Shown: piece after piece, positions 46,015 through 57,383 of the stretch | Position numbering within the stretch: position 1 is the stretch's first letter | Layout: the number at the start of each line of letters is the position of its first letter | Assembly (NCBI GenBank): GCA_017893485.1 | Contig: CM030366.1 | Span: 99,755,085 to 99,819,084, forward strand | Origin: Hemerocallis citrina | Taxonomy: Eukaryota; Streptophyta; Magnoliopsida; Asparagales; Asphodelaceae | Length of the DNA stretch: 64,000 bases | Direction of reading: 5' to 3' | Position numbers and translations under genes: made by a program | The notes under the pieces: generated by a model | The model's input: the letters and a program-made list of their open reading frames with translations, nothing else | What the model was told of the DNA's origin: nothing | Databases searched by the model: none

Positions 46015-46342
46015 GCCACCCTATGACAATTTGGGGTAGCGGCTCCGAGAGATGTTTACCCCGAGTTGCCAGCGAGTGAGAGGTCGGTCGATATCGCAGG
46101 CGGGGCTCGGGGAGCTCGTCGAAGGCGAGCGCCCCGAATGAAAATTGTGGCTGAGAGTCCCGGATCGGAAGCGCCCCTGCCACCCTCTGACAATTCGGGG
46201 TAGCGGCTCCGAGAGTTGTTTACCCCGAGTTCCACCGGGTGATAGGTGGGTCAACCGGTGGTATGGGGCTCGGGACATTTGCTGAAGGCAAGCGCCCTAA
46301 AGCTTAATGAAAATTTTTGGGTAGAGGAGAGTGCTGAAATCC
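46015..46342. repeat. 164 bp direct repeat, two copies
   Basis: The block beginning GCCACCCTATGACAATT at 46015 returns at 46179 as GCCACCCTCTGACAATT, with GGGGTAGCGGCTCCGAGAG following in both. The second copy drifts after about 46300. Confidence 0.8.
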
Positions 46343-46389
46343 CGGTCGAAGGTTTGTGACTTGTGTTTCAACAAAAAATCCCTCAGATG

Positions 46390-46980
46390 CTTGGAGGGTC
46401 GAACCCCCTTAACTTGGAAGTGTTGTTGGGTTGTGGCTTGGAGGCACTGCTGAGCGCGAAGCCCTGTTGGCTTGAGAAAGCTAGGGTGTGGCTCAAGGTC
46501 AGTACCGAGGGTCGAGCCACATTAACTTGGAAAGGTTGTCGGGTTGTGGCTTGGAGGCACTGCCGAGTGCGAAGCCCTATTAGCTTGAGAAAGCTAGAGC
46601 GTGTCTCCATGTCAGTACCGATGGTCAAGCCCCCTTAACTTGGAAAGGTTGTCGAGTTGTGGCTCGGAGGCACTGCCGAGCACGAAGCTCTGTTAGCTTG
46701 AGAAAGCTAGGGCATGGCTCGAGGTCAGTACCGAGGGTCGAGCCCCCTTAACTTGGAAAGGTTGTCGGGTTGTGGCTCGGAGGCACTGCCGAGCGCGAAG
46801 CCCTGTTAGCTTGAGAAAGCTAGGGTATGGCTCGAGGTCAGTACCGAAGGTCAAGCCCCATTAACTTGGAAGCGTTGTCGGGTTGTGGCTCGGAGGTACT
46901 GCCGAGCGTGAAGCCCTGTTAGCTTGAGAAAGCTAGGACGTGGCTCAAGGTCAGTACTGAGGGTCGAGCCCCCTTAACTA
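46390..46980. repeat. 113 bp tandem repeat, diverged dimer of the 57 bp family
   Basis: Units marked by TTGTGGCT start at 46431, 46544 and 46657 and continue to about 46980, about five copies. Each has two halves: one with GGCTCGGAGGCACTGCCGAG, the other with GGCTCGAGGTCAGTACCGAG. Each half resembles one 57 bp unit of the array at 30540-42180. Confidence 0.85.
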
Positions 46981-46984
46981 ATTT

Positions 46985-47230
46985 TAAGAAAGATAGGATG
47001 TAGCCCAAGGCAATCGCCGAGCATCAAGGTCGTAGTGCTTGACAAAATCCCAGACCTTGCTCGAGGTCGATGCCGTATATCGAGCCCCCATACTTGTTTT
47101 AAGAAAGACAGGGTGTGACTCGAGGCCATCGCCAAGCGTCAAGGTCGCAGTGCTTGACAAAGCCCTGGCCTTGCTCTTGTTCGATGCCGTATGTCGAGCC
47201 CCCATACTTGTTTTAAGAAAAGCTGGCATG
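46985..47230. repeat. About 115 bp tandem repeat, two copies
   Basis: AAGAAAG words recur at 46986, 47101 and 47215 (115 and 114 bases apart), with CGAGCCCCCATACTTGTTTT in both units. It is a further relative of the 57/113 bp family, directly downstream of the integrase in element direction. Confidence 0.8.
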
Positions 47231-47330
47231 AGGAAAAATTAAGGAAGAAATTACATCATATTTGCTCGCAACAAAATGAGGCACGTGGTGCCGATCACAT
47301 CTTACTATTTACAAAAGGAAGTTACAAGAG

Positions 47331-47998
47331 CTACTCCTTCCCCTCGAGGAATTTGAAGAGGTGTTCTGCATTCCAGGGCCTCTTCACGGCCTTGCCATCG
47401 GGGTTGGTGAGTTGGTATGTACCGGGGCGCACAACTTCAGAAACCTTCTTTGGGCCCTCCCAGTTGGGTGCCAGCTTCCTCTTTTGACCCAGGTTGGATA
47501 CTGCCAGCTTTGTGAATACGAGGTCCCCGAGTTTGATGTCGGTGAAACGGACCTTCTTGTTGTAGAACCTTTCGATCCTCTGCTGATACATGCTTCTTCT
47601 GATGGTTAATCTCTCCCTGACCTCGTCTATGAGGTCCAGGTTGGCACGTAGTTGCACCAAGTTGCTCTCTTCATCGAAGGCCAGGATCCGGGGCGAAGGT
47701 AGCCCGATCTCGAGGGGGGTCACTGCTTACGTGCCGTAAGTTAGATTTAATGGTGATTCTCCTGTTGGGATCCTTTTGGTTGTCCGATGTGCCCACATTA
47801 CGCTCGACAGCTCGTCGACCCATAGTCCCTTGGAGGAATTATCAAGCTGTTTCTTGTGGCCGTCCAGGGTTTGGCAGTTCGCGTTCTCGGCCTGGCCATT
47901 CGACTGTGGGTGGCATACCGAAGAGAAGCGCTGCTGGATGCCGAGATCCTCGCAGAACTTTCGAAAATTCTTGCCAGCAAACTGAGTCCCATTGTCCG
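47331..47998 (-). pseudogene. Tat integrase, C-terminal half
   Basis: The integrase inserts element cDNA into the genome. This piece carries the second and third catalytic regions: DNGTQFAGKNFRKFCEDLGI, then HPQSNGQAENANC (the Glu of the D,D-35-E triad). The C-terminal part follows (FYNKKVRFTDIKLGDLVF, then KLAPNWEGPKKVSEVVRPGT), ending at 47331. The two frames 47727-47998 and 47331-47723 are separated by a break near 47725. The N-terminal half lies beyond the 3.4 kb solo LTR at 51401 and upward. Confidence 0.88.
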
Positions 47999-48539
47999 TG
48001 TCATGCTCCGCTTCCCAAAAAGAATACGAATACGGATACGCGACAAAAGCCCGGCAAATAATTTTCATCATCCATAAGCTGTTCAAGAAATCTTTACAAC
48101 ATGCACAAGAAACATCATAGTCGGAAGCGAATTAATCAACCACATGCACATAATGAGTCAAAATACCAACAAGAATACTTGAAACTAAATACATAAATCT
48201 CAAATAGTCATGATCTGAATAAAACATATATCTTGGCTCACATTGCCCAAATACAAGATAAATCCAAGTCTCACGAATACAATTATTGTTCAACCAAGAT
48301 ACAAGAAATAATATAATAAAATGCGGCACTAATACTTCATGTCTCCGATACCATCTGGAACCTGTTCTCCAAAATCTGCAATTCAACGAATGCAGGAAAG
48401 AGGAAAAGAGAAAACAGAAGTACCTGTCAATTGTAAGTTACGGACCACTTCTAATGTAGGATACAAGCACATGAAGAAATTAACTAGCAACATGGTATAA
48501 GTGTGATGTCAAAGTAAACAACTAGCATGGTAAAAGTGA

Positions 48540-49020
48540 TCAAGTGTACATGGCATAAATCAAGTGTCAGGTAATCAAATATCAGGTATACATGCATCAA
48601 GTGTCAAGTGTCATGTAATGTATCAAGTATCAAGTATCAAGTCTCATGTCTCATGTAGTCAAGTATCAAGCAAGCATGTATCATATTCAAGTTTCATATT
48701 CAAGTTTCATATTCAAGTATCAAGTATCCAGTATCATGTTCAAGTAGCATGTTCAAGTATCATGTTCAAGTCTTATAGTGAGTGCTATCAAGGTAGCACT
48801 TCATGCCGCCCATACGACATGGTTGCTACAACAAACAGTTTTTCTTTAGATTTCATAGTGGACCATAAAGGGTAGTATACTCGGGGACAAGTCAAGTAAT
48901 CGAGCTCCAAGTTCCAAGTATCATGTATCATGTAATCACGTGTCAAGTTGTGCAAGTGGCAAGTATCGTGTCTTGCATGCAAGTATCAAGTAATTGCATG
49001 TCTAGTATCATGTCTCAAGT
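48540..49020. repeat. CAAGTATCAAGT-type short tandem repeats in solo LTR
   Basis: Degenerate runs of CAAGTATCA, CAAGTGTCA and CATGTATCA words. They occupy the same LTR region as the 39 bp repeats of the sister LTR at 13560-13900, but with different units. Confidence 0.75.
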
Positions 49021-50990
49021 AATCACGTAGGATCAGTGGATCCCCTTCCGAGTACACATTTCTGAATTATCCACTATTAGATCTGTCCCTTAAACCCCAG
49101 CTTGGTTATTTATTATTAATGTCAAACAAGCTTGCATATGTGCAAAATATATCAAGAATAACATGTCATGATCATGTGACCAGTGCAAGTTGCAAACTAA
49201 ACATATACGAGTGCAAGATATCTCATAAACGAATAAAATAGAAAATTTTCAAGTTCACGACAGTAAGACCATAATGTAGTAAAACAGTTATTCCCAGGGA
49301 TACAAACAAGAAAATCTGGATTCGTCAAAGGATCTGGAAAATAGACTTCTACACGAATCTAGCGAATACAAATAAGTCATATATTAATTCACAAAATCAT
49401 AACTCAAAACTGTTTGAATACAAAAAATATGTTCAGCCAGAAATCAGGAAAACGAATTCAAGAACAGGAAAACAGCCTGAAAACACATTAAATAAATCCA
49501 CAAAAAATCTGGGGTATTCCCCTATATGTCCAGTATCTAAATATAAAATTTTAGAATTTTTTAGTAAAAATAGATCAGTCATCAAAAATAAGAAAATATC
49601 AAGAAAACATAGTTTGGCAAATATGGAATTCCCAACACTGCTTTACAAAAACTATGATATCTCGTAACCAGTGAAACGAAATCCAATTCCGCCAAAGGGA
49701 TGTGAAAAAAGATAAAATATAATAACTTTCACATTTCACAAACATCTTTCATACGGTAAAAGGAATCATAGTGAAAATAAGGTTCTTTACAGAACAACGA
49801 GCAAAATACACCATGTATAGATTTTACAAACGAGTATGAAACATCACATAAAACTTATCAATAAAATTCACCAAAATTCTGGGTAATCCCTAACTAGATA
49901 AAGAAATACTGACCAAAGTTTTGGATCAAAATAATATATGTAGCATTGTTCTTTAAAATGGTTTGTTATCAAAATTACTGAAAAATAGAATCTGGAAAAG
50001 ATCAACACCTCTTACAAAAACAGTCATAACTCAGTCATACGAAATCAAAATCAAGCAATTTTGTAGGGATTTGAAAATAGACAGAATTATCTAAAACTCA
50101 TGTTTTATACCGAAATTAAGATACTGACTGTAACACAGTCGAAAACAGTAAACAAAACAGAACAGCAGCATATTACAGATTTTTCCCCTAAAAACAAAAT
50201 CAACATAGATTCAAGAAAATTGATCTAAACACATCCAAACCTGAAATCAAGTCTACCAAGTGTCTAAACATTATGATTTAGGTTACTTAACATATCCACG
50301 CCAAGAATTTCTCATGGGTCTCAACCAAAACACAATTTCACGAACAAGTCTCACATACATGATCTAAAATCAAGAACGGGCGAATCCTAGATTAAATCAT
50401 GTCCATATTGTGTCATGAGTCATCTATGGCCAAATTTTCACAATAGAGATGAAACCCATCAAGGAAAACACAAACAGGAGTCGTCTCTAGACCCAACTAC
50501 ACTATAGGTGAACTTTTTGACTTATATCAAATAAATGAATAGGAGTACAAGTTACTTGCCTTAATTTGGGGATTAAGAATGATGCAAACATGAATATAAG
50601 CAAAACCCACGAACGAAAATCCGCTAATCCACGAATCCAAGCAACACGGGAAAGAATCTCCACACGAACGAACTCCCAAAAGCGCACGACGATCAAAGTG
50701 GTTAGCGGCCACAAGAGAACACCACGAAGGGAGTAGAAGGATTGCATATGGTGTAAGAGAATTGTTGTTGTGGTGAGTCGGAGGGGCAAGGAGATGTCGG
50801 CAAGGCAAGGGAGAAGGGGCTTGGCCTTGAGGGGTATGCCGGAATGGAGAGTAGGCCGGAGGTGGGTGGTGTTGGCCTGGGTGTGGGTTGGCCTGGGCTC
50901 GGGTGAAGGCAGCCACAACTAGGAGAGGGGGAGAGAGGGTAGGCCGGGATGTGAGGGAGAGAGAGATTAGGGTTAAGGTTTAGGGTAAGT

Positions 50991-51001
50991 GTTTATATAT
51001 A
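50991..51001 (-). promoter_or_regulatory. TATA-like box of the long solo LTR
   Basis: The - strand reads CTATATATAAA next to AAACCCTA telo-box words, followed by a CT-rich leader. A comparable block is at 16208-16220 in the sister LTR. Confidence 0.45.
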
Positions 51002-51400
51002 GGGTTTAGGATGAGGGTTAATGGGTATTGGGTATAAAGAATTAGTAGTAGGTTTACAAATGGATTTTTGATATTGGGTCAAATAAAAATATGAATACAA
51101 TTAGGATTTGGGGATTTGTACGACAAGCAAAATCACCACCACAACAACGCCCACAAAACAAAAATAATAATAAAAAAAAGATAAAATACATGGGTGAGAC
51201 GAAAAGAATGGAAAGATCAAAATAATGAAGAACGGAATAAAAGAGACAATCAATCAAACACAAGGAGCTCAAAATAAAATAAAATAAATATATATTGAAA
51301 ACAACTCCAATATACGGTTCAGAAAAAAAGTACAAGAGAGAAAATATACCAAAACGAAAAATACAGTCAAAAATACACAAAATAAAAAACAGGGGTTACA

Positions 51401-51960
51401 GTCCATGACGAGTATGTGCAGAATTCCGAACCGGCAGATGATGTGTTTCCAGAAGAATTGTTGAGTTTAACTGTGATCGTGGCCAGGGGCTTGACTTCGA
51501 TCCACTTGGTGAAGTAGTCGATGGCTACTACAAGGAACTTCCTTTGGCCCATTGCTTTCGGAAAGGGGCCGATCAAGTCCATTCCCCACATGGCGAATGG
51601 GGTCGGGCTGATTAAAGAACAGAGGTTTGCCTGTGGAACCCTTCTTACTGAGGAGAATCTTTGACAGGGACTGCTTCTTTTGACGTGGGCCAAGGTATCT
51701 TGTAACATTGTGGGTCAGTAATATTCGTGGTTCAGGGCCTTTCTGGCAAGCAAACGGATCCCCATGTGGCACCTGCCAATTCTTTCATGGAGCTCTTTGA
51801 GGGCGTAAATGGCCTCGTTTGGGGATAAGCAGCGGAGGTAGGGTCTTCCATCCGTCGTTGTGTACGAGCATTTGAAGAGGGTCTCGTTGATCACGGACCC
51901 TGGTTCTTCTTGCTTCGGATCGATCTTGGGGGAGCTCGCCCCCTACTAGGAATTTTTGGA
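51401..51960 (-). pseudogene. Tat integrase, N-terminal half
   Basis: Reads from the zinc-binding region (HERIGRCHMG, then VKRSSPCQRF, where one Cys appears replaced by Ser) into the catalytic core: FAMWGMDLIGPFPKAMGQRK carries the first catalytic Asp, then FLVVAIDYFTKWIEVKPLA. It is cut at 51401 by the solo LTR and continues at 47998. Frameshifts separate the frames 51467-51772 and 51367-51708. Confidence 0.85.
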
Positions 51961-51970
51961 TGGGAGTGGT

Positions 51971-52588
51971 TCAATCTTCCGGCCGAGCTTTGTTGTTTAT
52001 ACAGAGGGTTTTGGGGAGGTCGATACTCGGCCTCAGGAGGACTTCAATCAACACCGTGCGGTCGAGACCTTCAAAGGATGAGGAGGTGAGTTTTGACAGG
52101 GCATCCGCCTGGGCATTCTGCTCTCTTGGGATCCGTAGTACTGCGAAACAGTCGAAGGATATTAAGAGCCGCTGGACTACTGCCAAGTACCGAACCATCC
52201 GATCATCACGAGCCTCGTACTCCCCGGTGATCTGATTGACCACGAGCTAAGAGTCGCTATAGGCCCTGATCTGCCTTATGCCCGCCTGGTGTGCTAGGAT
52301 AACCCCTGCGATCACGACCTTATACTCCGCCTCGTTGTTAGAGGCCGAAAAGTTGAGGCGGAGAGAATATTGGAGAAGGAAGTTTTCGGGACATCGCAAG
52401 ATGATGCCCGCACCACTTCTTGCTTTGCAAGAGGATCTGTCGACATAAACTTCCCATATCGGATCACCCTCCTGACTGTTGGATTGCTCGGAGATGGTGC
52501 ACTCTATGATGAATTCGTCAAAGGCCTGCCCCTTAATGGCTATTCTTGGCTGGTAGCTGATGTCAATTGACTTAGCTCGATCGACCAT
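51971..52588 (-). pseudogene. Second RNase H domain of the Tat element
   Basis: RNase H degrades the RNA strand of RNA/DNA hybrids. Signature parts are WEVYVDRSS (the usual Gly after Asp is Arg), GAGIILRCPENF, NNEAEYKVVIAG, and YSDS followed by an in-frame stop at 52244-52246, then NQITGEYEARDDRMVRYL and REQNAQADALSKL. The acidic D-E-D-D set is recognisable. It follows a first RNase H joined to the RT, so the element carries two. The extra archaeal-type RNase H is a known feature of Tat elements. Confidence 0.8.
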
Positions 52589-52638
52589 TTGACCAATCGG
52601 CCGGAGCTCTCTGGCTTGTGGAGGACGGCCTTGAGGGG

Positions 52639-53898
52639 CTAATCCGTAAGGACCTGGATTGAGTGCGCCTGAAAATAAGGGCAGAGTTTTTGTGCGGCCA
52701 TGACCAAGGCGTACGCTACTTTCTCCATCTTCGTATAGTGGGTCTCAACCGAGAGCAGGACTTTGCTCACATAGTATGACGGATTCTGGACTCCGTCTTC
52801 TTCTCGGATGAGAACGGCACTCAGAGCGCTTTCCAAGGCTGAGAGGTAAAGCCAGAGGGGTTCGACCGGCTCAGGTTTGCTCAGAGGTGGGGGATTGGTG
52901 AGGTATTCCTTTAGCTGGTCGAATGCCTCCTGCTGCTGGATGCCCCATTCGAAGCCTCCGGTTCCACACAACACCTTGAAGAAGGGGAGGAACTTCTCTC
53001 CAGACTTGGAGAGGAAGCGGCCGATGGCCACCAGTCTCCCCGTGAGCCGCTGCACCTCCTTAATGTTTCTAGGAGGAGCCATGTCTATTATGGCCTGGAT
53101 CTTCTCGGGGTTTGCCTCGATACCGCGCTGGCTGACGATGAACCCAAGAAATTTGCCCGAGGAGCTGTCGAATGCACATTTGGCAGGATTGAGCCTCATG
53201 TTGTGGGTCCGAAGGACACCAAAGGCTTCTTCGAGGTCAGCGACGTGGTCTTGCCCCCATTTGCTTTTAACGATCATGTCGTCGACGTATACCTCCATGT
53301 TCCAACATATCTGATCTTTGAAGACTCGATTGATGAGCCTCTGATAGGTAGCTCCGACGTTCTTCAGCCTGAAGGGCATAATCCGGTAGCAGTAGAGACC
53401 CTGGTCGGTGACGAAGGATGTTTTGGCGATATCCGAGGGGAACATCTAGATTTGATTGTAGCCCGAGAAGGCGTCCATGAAGGTCAGGAGCTCGTATCCC
53501 GACGTTGCGTCTATCAGAGCATCAATGCTGGGGAGGGGAAAAGGATCTTTGGGGCACACCTTGTTTAGATCTATAAAGTCTATGCAGTTCCTCCAACTCC
53601 TATTGGCCTTCTTCACCATCACGACATTCGCCAGCTACTCGGGGTAGCTGACCTCTTGAATAAATCGGACAGACATCAGTTTGTCCACTTCTGCCTTGAC
53701 TGCTTGCTGCCTCTCCAGGGCGAACTTATGCCGCTTCTGGACAATTGGCTTCGAGCCCAGGGTCACGCTCAGTCTGTGCATGATCAGGTCTTCAGATATC
53801 CTGGGCATGTCGGATGGTTTCCAAGCGAAGAGGTCGGTATTGCGGCGGATACAGTCGTTTAGGTCCAACTTCAGGTCGGGGGAGAGGGAGCAGCTCAC
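52639..53898 (-). pseudogene. Tat reverse transcriptase and first RNase H
   Basis: One frame runs from 53898 to 52639 with only two in-frame stops, at 53635-53637 and 53446-53448. The RT begins LFAWKPSDMPRISEDLIMH, passes NRSWRNCIDFIDLNKVCPKD, then MPFRLKNVGATYQRLINRVF, and has the intact catalytic box YVDD at 53278-53289. The thumb/connection region (FLGFIVSQRGIEANPEKIQA) and a first RNase H-like part (EAFDQLKEYLTNPPPLSKPE, then ALSAVLIREEDG) follow. The family assignment is secure. The enzyme would be truncated by the stops. Confidence 0.9.
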
Positions 53899-53904
53899 AC
53901 GGAA

Positions 53905-54422
53905 TCACTTTGACTCGTCTTCTTCCTCGAACGAGACTTCTTCCAATTCGTCCGCCGGTTCGAACTCTGGTTGGCTCCTCTCAGGCTGAAGTTCGATGGC
54001 ATCGAGAGGAAACACACTGCCCCCGACCGCCGTTATATAGCACGATCGTGCAGCCTCTTGGTTTCCCCGGACGACACCGACCCCCTGCTTGGTAGAGAAC
54101 TTCAGTTTCAGGTGGTAGGCCGAGGGGACAGCTTGGAAGGAGCAGAGCCCGGGTCGACCGAGGATAGCATTGTATGCTGCTTTGACGTTGACTGCCATAA
54201 AGTCTATTGACTCGGTCCGTCTGGGGGGGTCGTGCCAGCGGTTACATCTAAAGTCATGATCCCTTCTATCTGTATTGGGATGCCAGAGAACCCGTGGAGG
54301 GTGTACCCAGCTAGTTTGAGCCTGTCCCGAGGGAGCTTGAAATTCTCGAATGCTTCCAAGAAGAGGATGTTTACCGAGCTTCCATTGTCCACAAGGATCC
54401 GGTGGACTTCAAAGTTCTCCAT
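53905..54422 (-). pseudogene. Tat aspartic protease
   Basis: Polyprotein-cleaving protease. The active-site stretch reads ILVDNGSSVNILF, Asp present with Asn where Thr or Gly is common next to it. YNAILGRPGLCSFQAVPSAY is a conserved signature just after the protease core. Frames 54204-54422 and 53905-54198 are separated by a frameshift near 54200. An acidic linker (LEEVSFEEEDESK) leads toward RT. Confidence 0.82.
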
Positions 54423-55982
54423 GTCGGCCTCCGGTCTCCACGGGCTCTAGGTCCTGCTCGGGATGCCGTTTGGGTGTGTAAGGTAGAGGCGAAGGCCTTC
54501 GGTTCCTCATATCCCTTCGGTCCCTCGGGCTTTCCCGGGTGAATTCACGGAGGTACCCCCTTTGGATGAGGGTCTCGATTTCATCCTTGAGGGCCCAACA
54601 GTTGTCGGTTTCGTGCATGTTGTCCCGGTGGAAGCGACAGTAGAACCGTTGGTCTCGTTTCTTGTAGCTGGTCGGCTGAGGGGGTAGTCTGACGAGGTCC
54701 TCATCCTTGATCTCTAGGAGGATGGCCGACACGTTTTGTGTCAGTGGCATATACCTCTCGAAGTAAGGGATCGGAGGGACCCTCTTCATGCCGGTCCCGT
54801 CTTTCGGAACCTTCTTGGCGGGCTCGGTTGCGTCGGCCTTGCGCTTCCCCTTCCCAGTGACCTCTTTGGTGCCTTCGGGGTTTAGGGCCTCCTCCGCCCG
54901 AATGTACTTCTCGACCAGGTTGAGCAGGTTGAGCAGGTTGGGGAATGCTAGGGGAGGCTTCTTGGCCAAGGAAGCTTGCAACTGTCTGTGTCGGACATTG
55001 TGTCGGAACGCTGCCGAGGCGACCCCAGCTTCTAGGGAGGAGAAAGACTTTACCTTGGCTGTGAACCTCCGGACGAACTCACGGAGTGACTCTCCTTCTA
55101 TCGGAGGTATAGTAATGATGTGCTCGTCTTCTCGGCCTTCCTGCTGGTTACAAAGTGGGCCAGAAAGTTGGCCTCCAATTGGTCGAACGAGAAGATCGAA
55201 CCGGAAACGAGCCTAGAGAACCATTTCCGAGCCGGGCCCGGAAGGGTGGTAGGGAAGGCACGGCAAAGGAGGGGATCCGAAGTACTGTGAATCATCATGA
55301 GGGTCTTGAACCCCTTCATGTGATCAGTAGGATCACCCTCGCCATCATAGGTTTCGAACTGGGGAGGCCAAAAATTCTGGGGAATCTCAGCTTCCAAGAT
55401 AGGAGTAGAGAAAGGTGGTCGGGTTGGCCAATGACCTTGAGCTGGCATTGGACCACCCTCGCCGAACTGGGCGAGGCGATTCTCCATTTCCTGTAAGCAT
55501 CGGAGGACGACGACTTCCTGGTCTAGTGGGCGAGTGGAGTCGCGAGGATTGCTGCCCCTGGCACTTGATCGTGAGTAAGAGCGGTGGAGGTTCTCGGTTC
55601 GCTCGACCCCTAAGATGGCTGCCATGACCTCAATCCAAAAATGTTGGAACTTGACTTGTGTGACCGGAGCTTGCTCGACCGGGTCGCGCTGGAGTGACCG
55701 CCTCCGGGCTGTTCGACTATGCTCTGGCTCTCGCTCCCGGGATGGCTGCTTGGGATGGTTCGGGACCGAGTTGGAAGCGGCCCCTTCCCTCGTTCGGCTG
55801 GCTTGCCGGTTCTCGATGACGCGGTGTAAGTCGGTTGCGATCGAGCGAGAAGCGCCCAGTCCGGCTCTGGGTTCGCCGTCGACCCTCAGATGGTTAGATC
55901 CCTGAGTGTCGGCGTGGCGGTTCTGGGGAGGAGCATCTAGACGACGTCCAGAGGTGACAGCTCTTCTGGCCTTGGGTGCCAT
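54409..55982 (-). pseudogene. Tat gag polyprotein, frameshifted
   Basis: The gag starts at ATG 55980-55982 (MAPKARRAVTSGRRLDAP), about 85 bases inside the 5' LTR. An Arg-rich N-terminus precedes the gag core: FETYDGEGDPTDHMKGFKTL, then FPTTLPGPARKWFSRLVSGS, then FDQLEANFLAHF. The frame ends at 55098 and the sequence continues in another frame at 54981 (LASLAKKPPLAF region, IRAEEALNPEG). A CHHC-like zinc motif, CRFHRDNMHETDNCWALKDE, lies near 54640. Apart from the frameshift near 55000-55098 the coding is well kept. Confidence 0.87.
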
Positions 55983-56066
55983 GTAAGAGCTTGGATTTCG
56001 AGATGACGTCCCTGGCTGGGATCGGACTGAAGTCAGAACCGAGTGTTCCCATAAATAGCTCCAACC

Positions 56067-56583
56067 TGATGCGGTTTGTTTTTGGGGTGTGGCTGCTACA
56101 GGTGTGAGTTCTTATAGTTTATATAGTGGAAGTTACAGTACTGGCTTTGGTCCGACCCTCGGCTGGGGGACTGGCTCGGGAGTAGCAGGAGTGAGGTGGG
56201 GATCGGGTGCTCGGCTCGGGTCCAATAGCTCGGCTTGGATGAAGAGACTCGGCTTGGTCCTGGGTACCTGCACACTCCCTAGAAACACCGGGAAAAGTCT
56301 CGACGATAGGCCCTCCAACGATTTAGTCAGTCACTGGAAAAGCAACTGTAGCTATGGTTCAGGGGGAGAAGGTTTGATTACCTGCAGAAGAATGGAGGGG
56401 GTCTGGAATTTATAGGCAAGGGAAACAGGTCTGGGACCCTGTTGGGCCGGTCAGACCCGTTTGCCCGTGGGCCTGACGTGGCAGATGCCCATATGGCTCA
56501 GGGTTGATATGATGATCACAGAAGTACGGTTTTTGAAGGGATCCGGTGGCTCAGGAGGGGGCCACATCATCCGTACCATATCA
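56067..56583 (-). repeat. 5' LTR of the Tat-type element
   Basis: A 517-base LTR; in element direction it starts TGATATGG and ends GCATCA. It contains about 35 bases near 56235-56275 that are missing in the 3' LTR. AAGAC follows at 56584-56588. Confidence 0.92.
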
Positions 56584-56588
56584 AAGAC

Positions 56589-57383
56589 CTTATGTCAATA
56601 GCAATTGAATCCTTTTCGATAATCAGTCACTTGTTTGGTAGCTAGCAAACTGGGGGACTTTGCCAGTTTTTAATGCTATGTTTAGACAAGGTGCAGGTGA
56701 GTGTACAACTGCAGTTCAAGTCTTGCAGGCGACAATTTATGCCAAAATACTAATTTTGCTCCTCTTCCCCCACCACTTGCTCCGCTTGCAATTTCGACTT
56801 CAGTTTCAATCAAACAAACTGCACTTCATGTTATTGCTATTGCACGCAATTTAACATGTTTGTGTCAATCCGATAATTTGCAATGTAGCAACTTGCACGC
56901 ACCTAAACAAACCTTCATCTAATAGTCTTTCTTCCTAGGCTATTCTATTCGGGTATGCTAAGATAATGATGCTTTTTTTCTAGCATATTGGACCTTCGAT
57001 ATATTCTGATACTTCTATATAACTAAGCATATATAGGTTTTGCAATTCGAAATTCATAAAGTAATTCTCAATTTCATCAATCATCATACAGAATTTTAGT
57101 GTAGCTGGCTTTAATTCCTCCCTTTGTTATCCTTTTCCATATTTTCTCCCTGGATAATAATGTTTGGGTCAATTACGACTGACCCATAGACTGAATCAAG
57201 CCCATTTCCAAGGTGTGGCTTTTAGTCCAGACCTAAGCATTCTAACCAATGGATGGCAAGAATTAATTTTTTAAAAAACCCTATCCACAAAATGATATCT
57301 GTAGTTATAGTGAACATTATCTAAAAAGTGTCGATGAGAAATCTCAGAGGAGAAGTTGATAGAAATCCTTTAGAGACTTTGCA
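56589..57383. other. Single-copy-looking intergenic DNA upstream of the DUF1995 gene
   Basis: About 800 bases without a repeat match inside the window and without a convincing coding frame. It must hold the promoter of the gene at 57384; no clear TATA box was found in the last 100 bases. Confidence 0.55.

Larger units (their letters stand above)
47999..51400 (-). mobile_element. Long solo LTR (3.4 kb) inserted in the Tat integrase, family A copy 2
   Basis: Ends TGTCATGCTCCGC and AGGGGTTACA, flanked by GTCCG (47994-47998) and GTCCA (51401-51405), a 4/5 duplication. The integrase coding series stops at its left edge and resumes at its right edge, confirming the insertion. It shares start, inner landmarks and end with 12715-16816, but its internal tandem repeats differ. 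A TATA block on the - strand at 50991-51001 beside telo-box-like AAACCCTA supports - orientation. Confidence 0.82.
29552..56583 (-). mobile_element. Tat-type Ty3/gypsy retrotransposon, 27 kb with nested insertions
   Basis: Matching LTRs lie at 29552-30033 and 56067-56583, with AAGAC duplicated outside. In element direction: gag (55982), protease, RT-RNase H with YVDDMIVKS, a second RNase H, integrase, tandem repeats, an antisense extra gene, a large minisatellite, LTR. A second RNase H, an antisense extra ORF and 3' tandem arrays are known hallmarks of the Tat/Ogre/Retand group. It contains two nested insertions: a solo LTR (47999-51400) and an Athila-like element (35102-41777). Without them it would be about 17 kb. 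All genes carry stops or frameshifts. A primer-binding site was not identified with confidence. Confidence 0.92.

Noticed and set aside
50502..50918. Open frames of 129-138 codons in the GC-rich part of the long solo LTR, with similar short frames at 15846-16126
   Set aside because: The two LTR copies do not conserve the frame or peptide; probably leader sequence with few stops.
52877..53568. Open frames on the + strand opposite the Tat RT
   Set aside because: Shadow frames of the - strand pol, whose catalytic motifs are clear.
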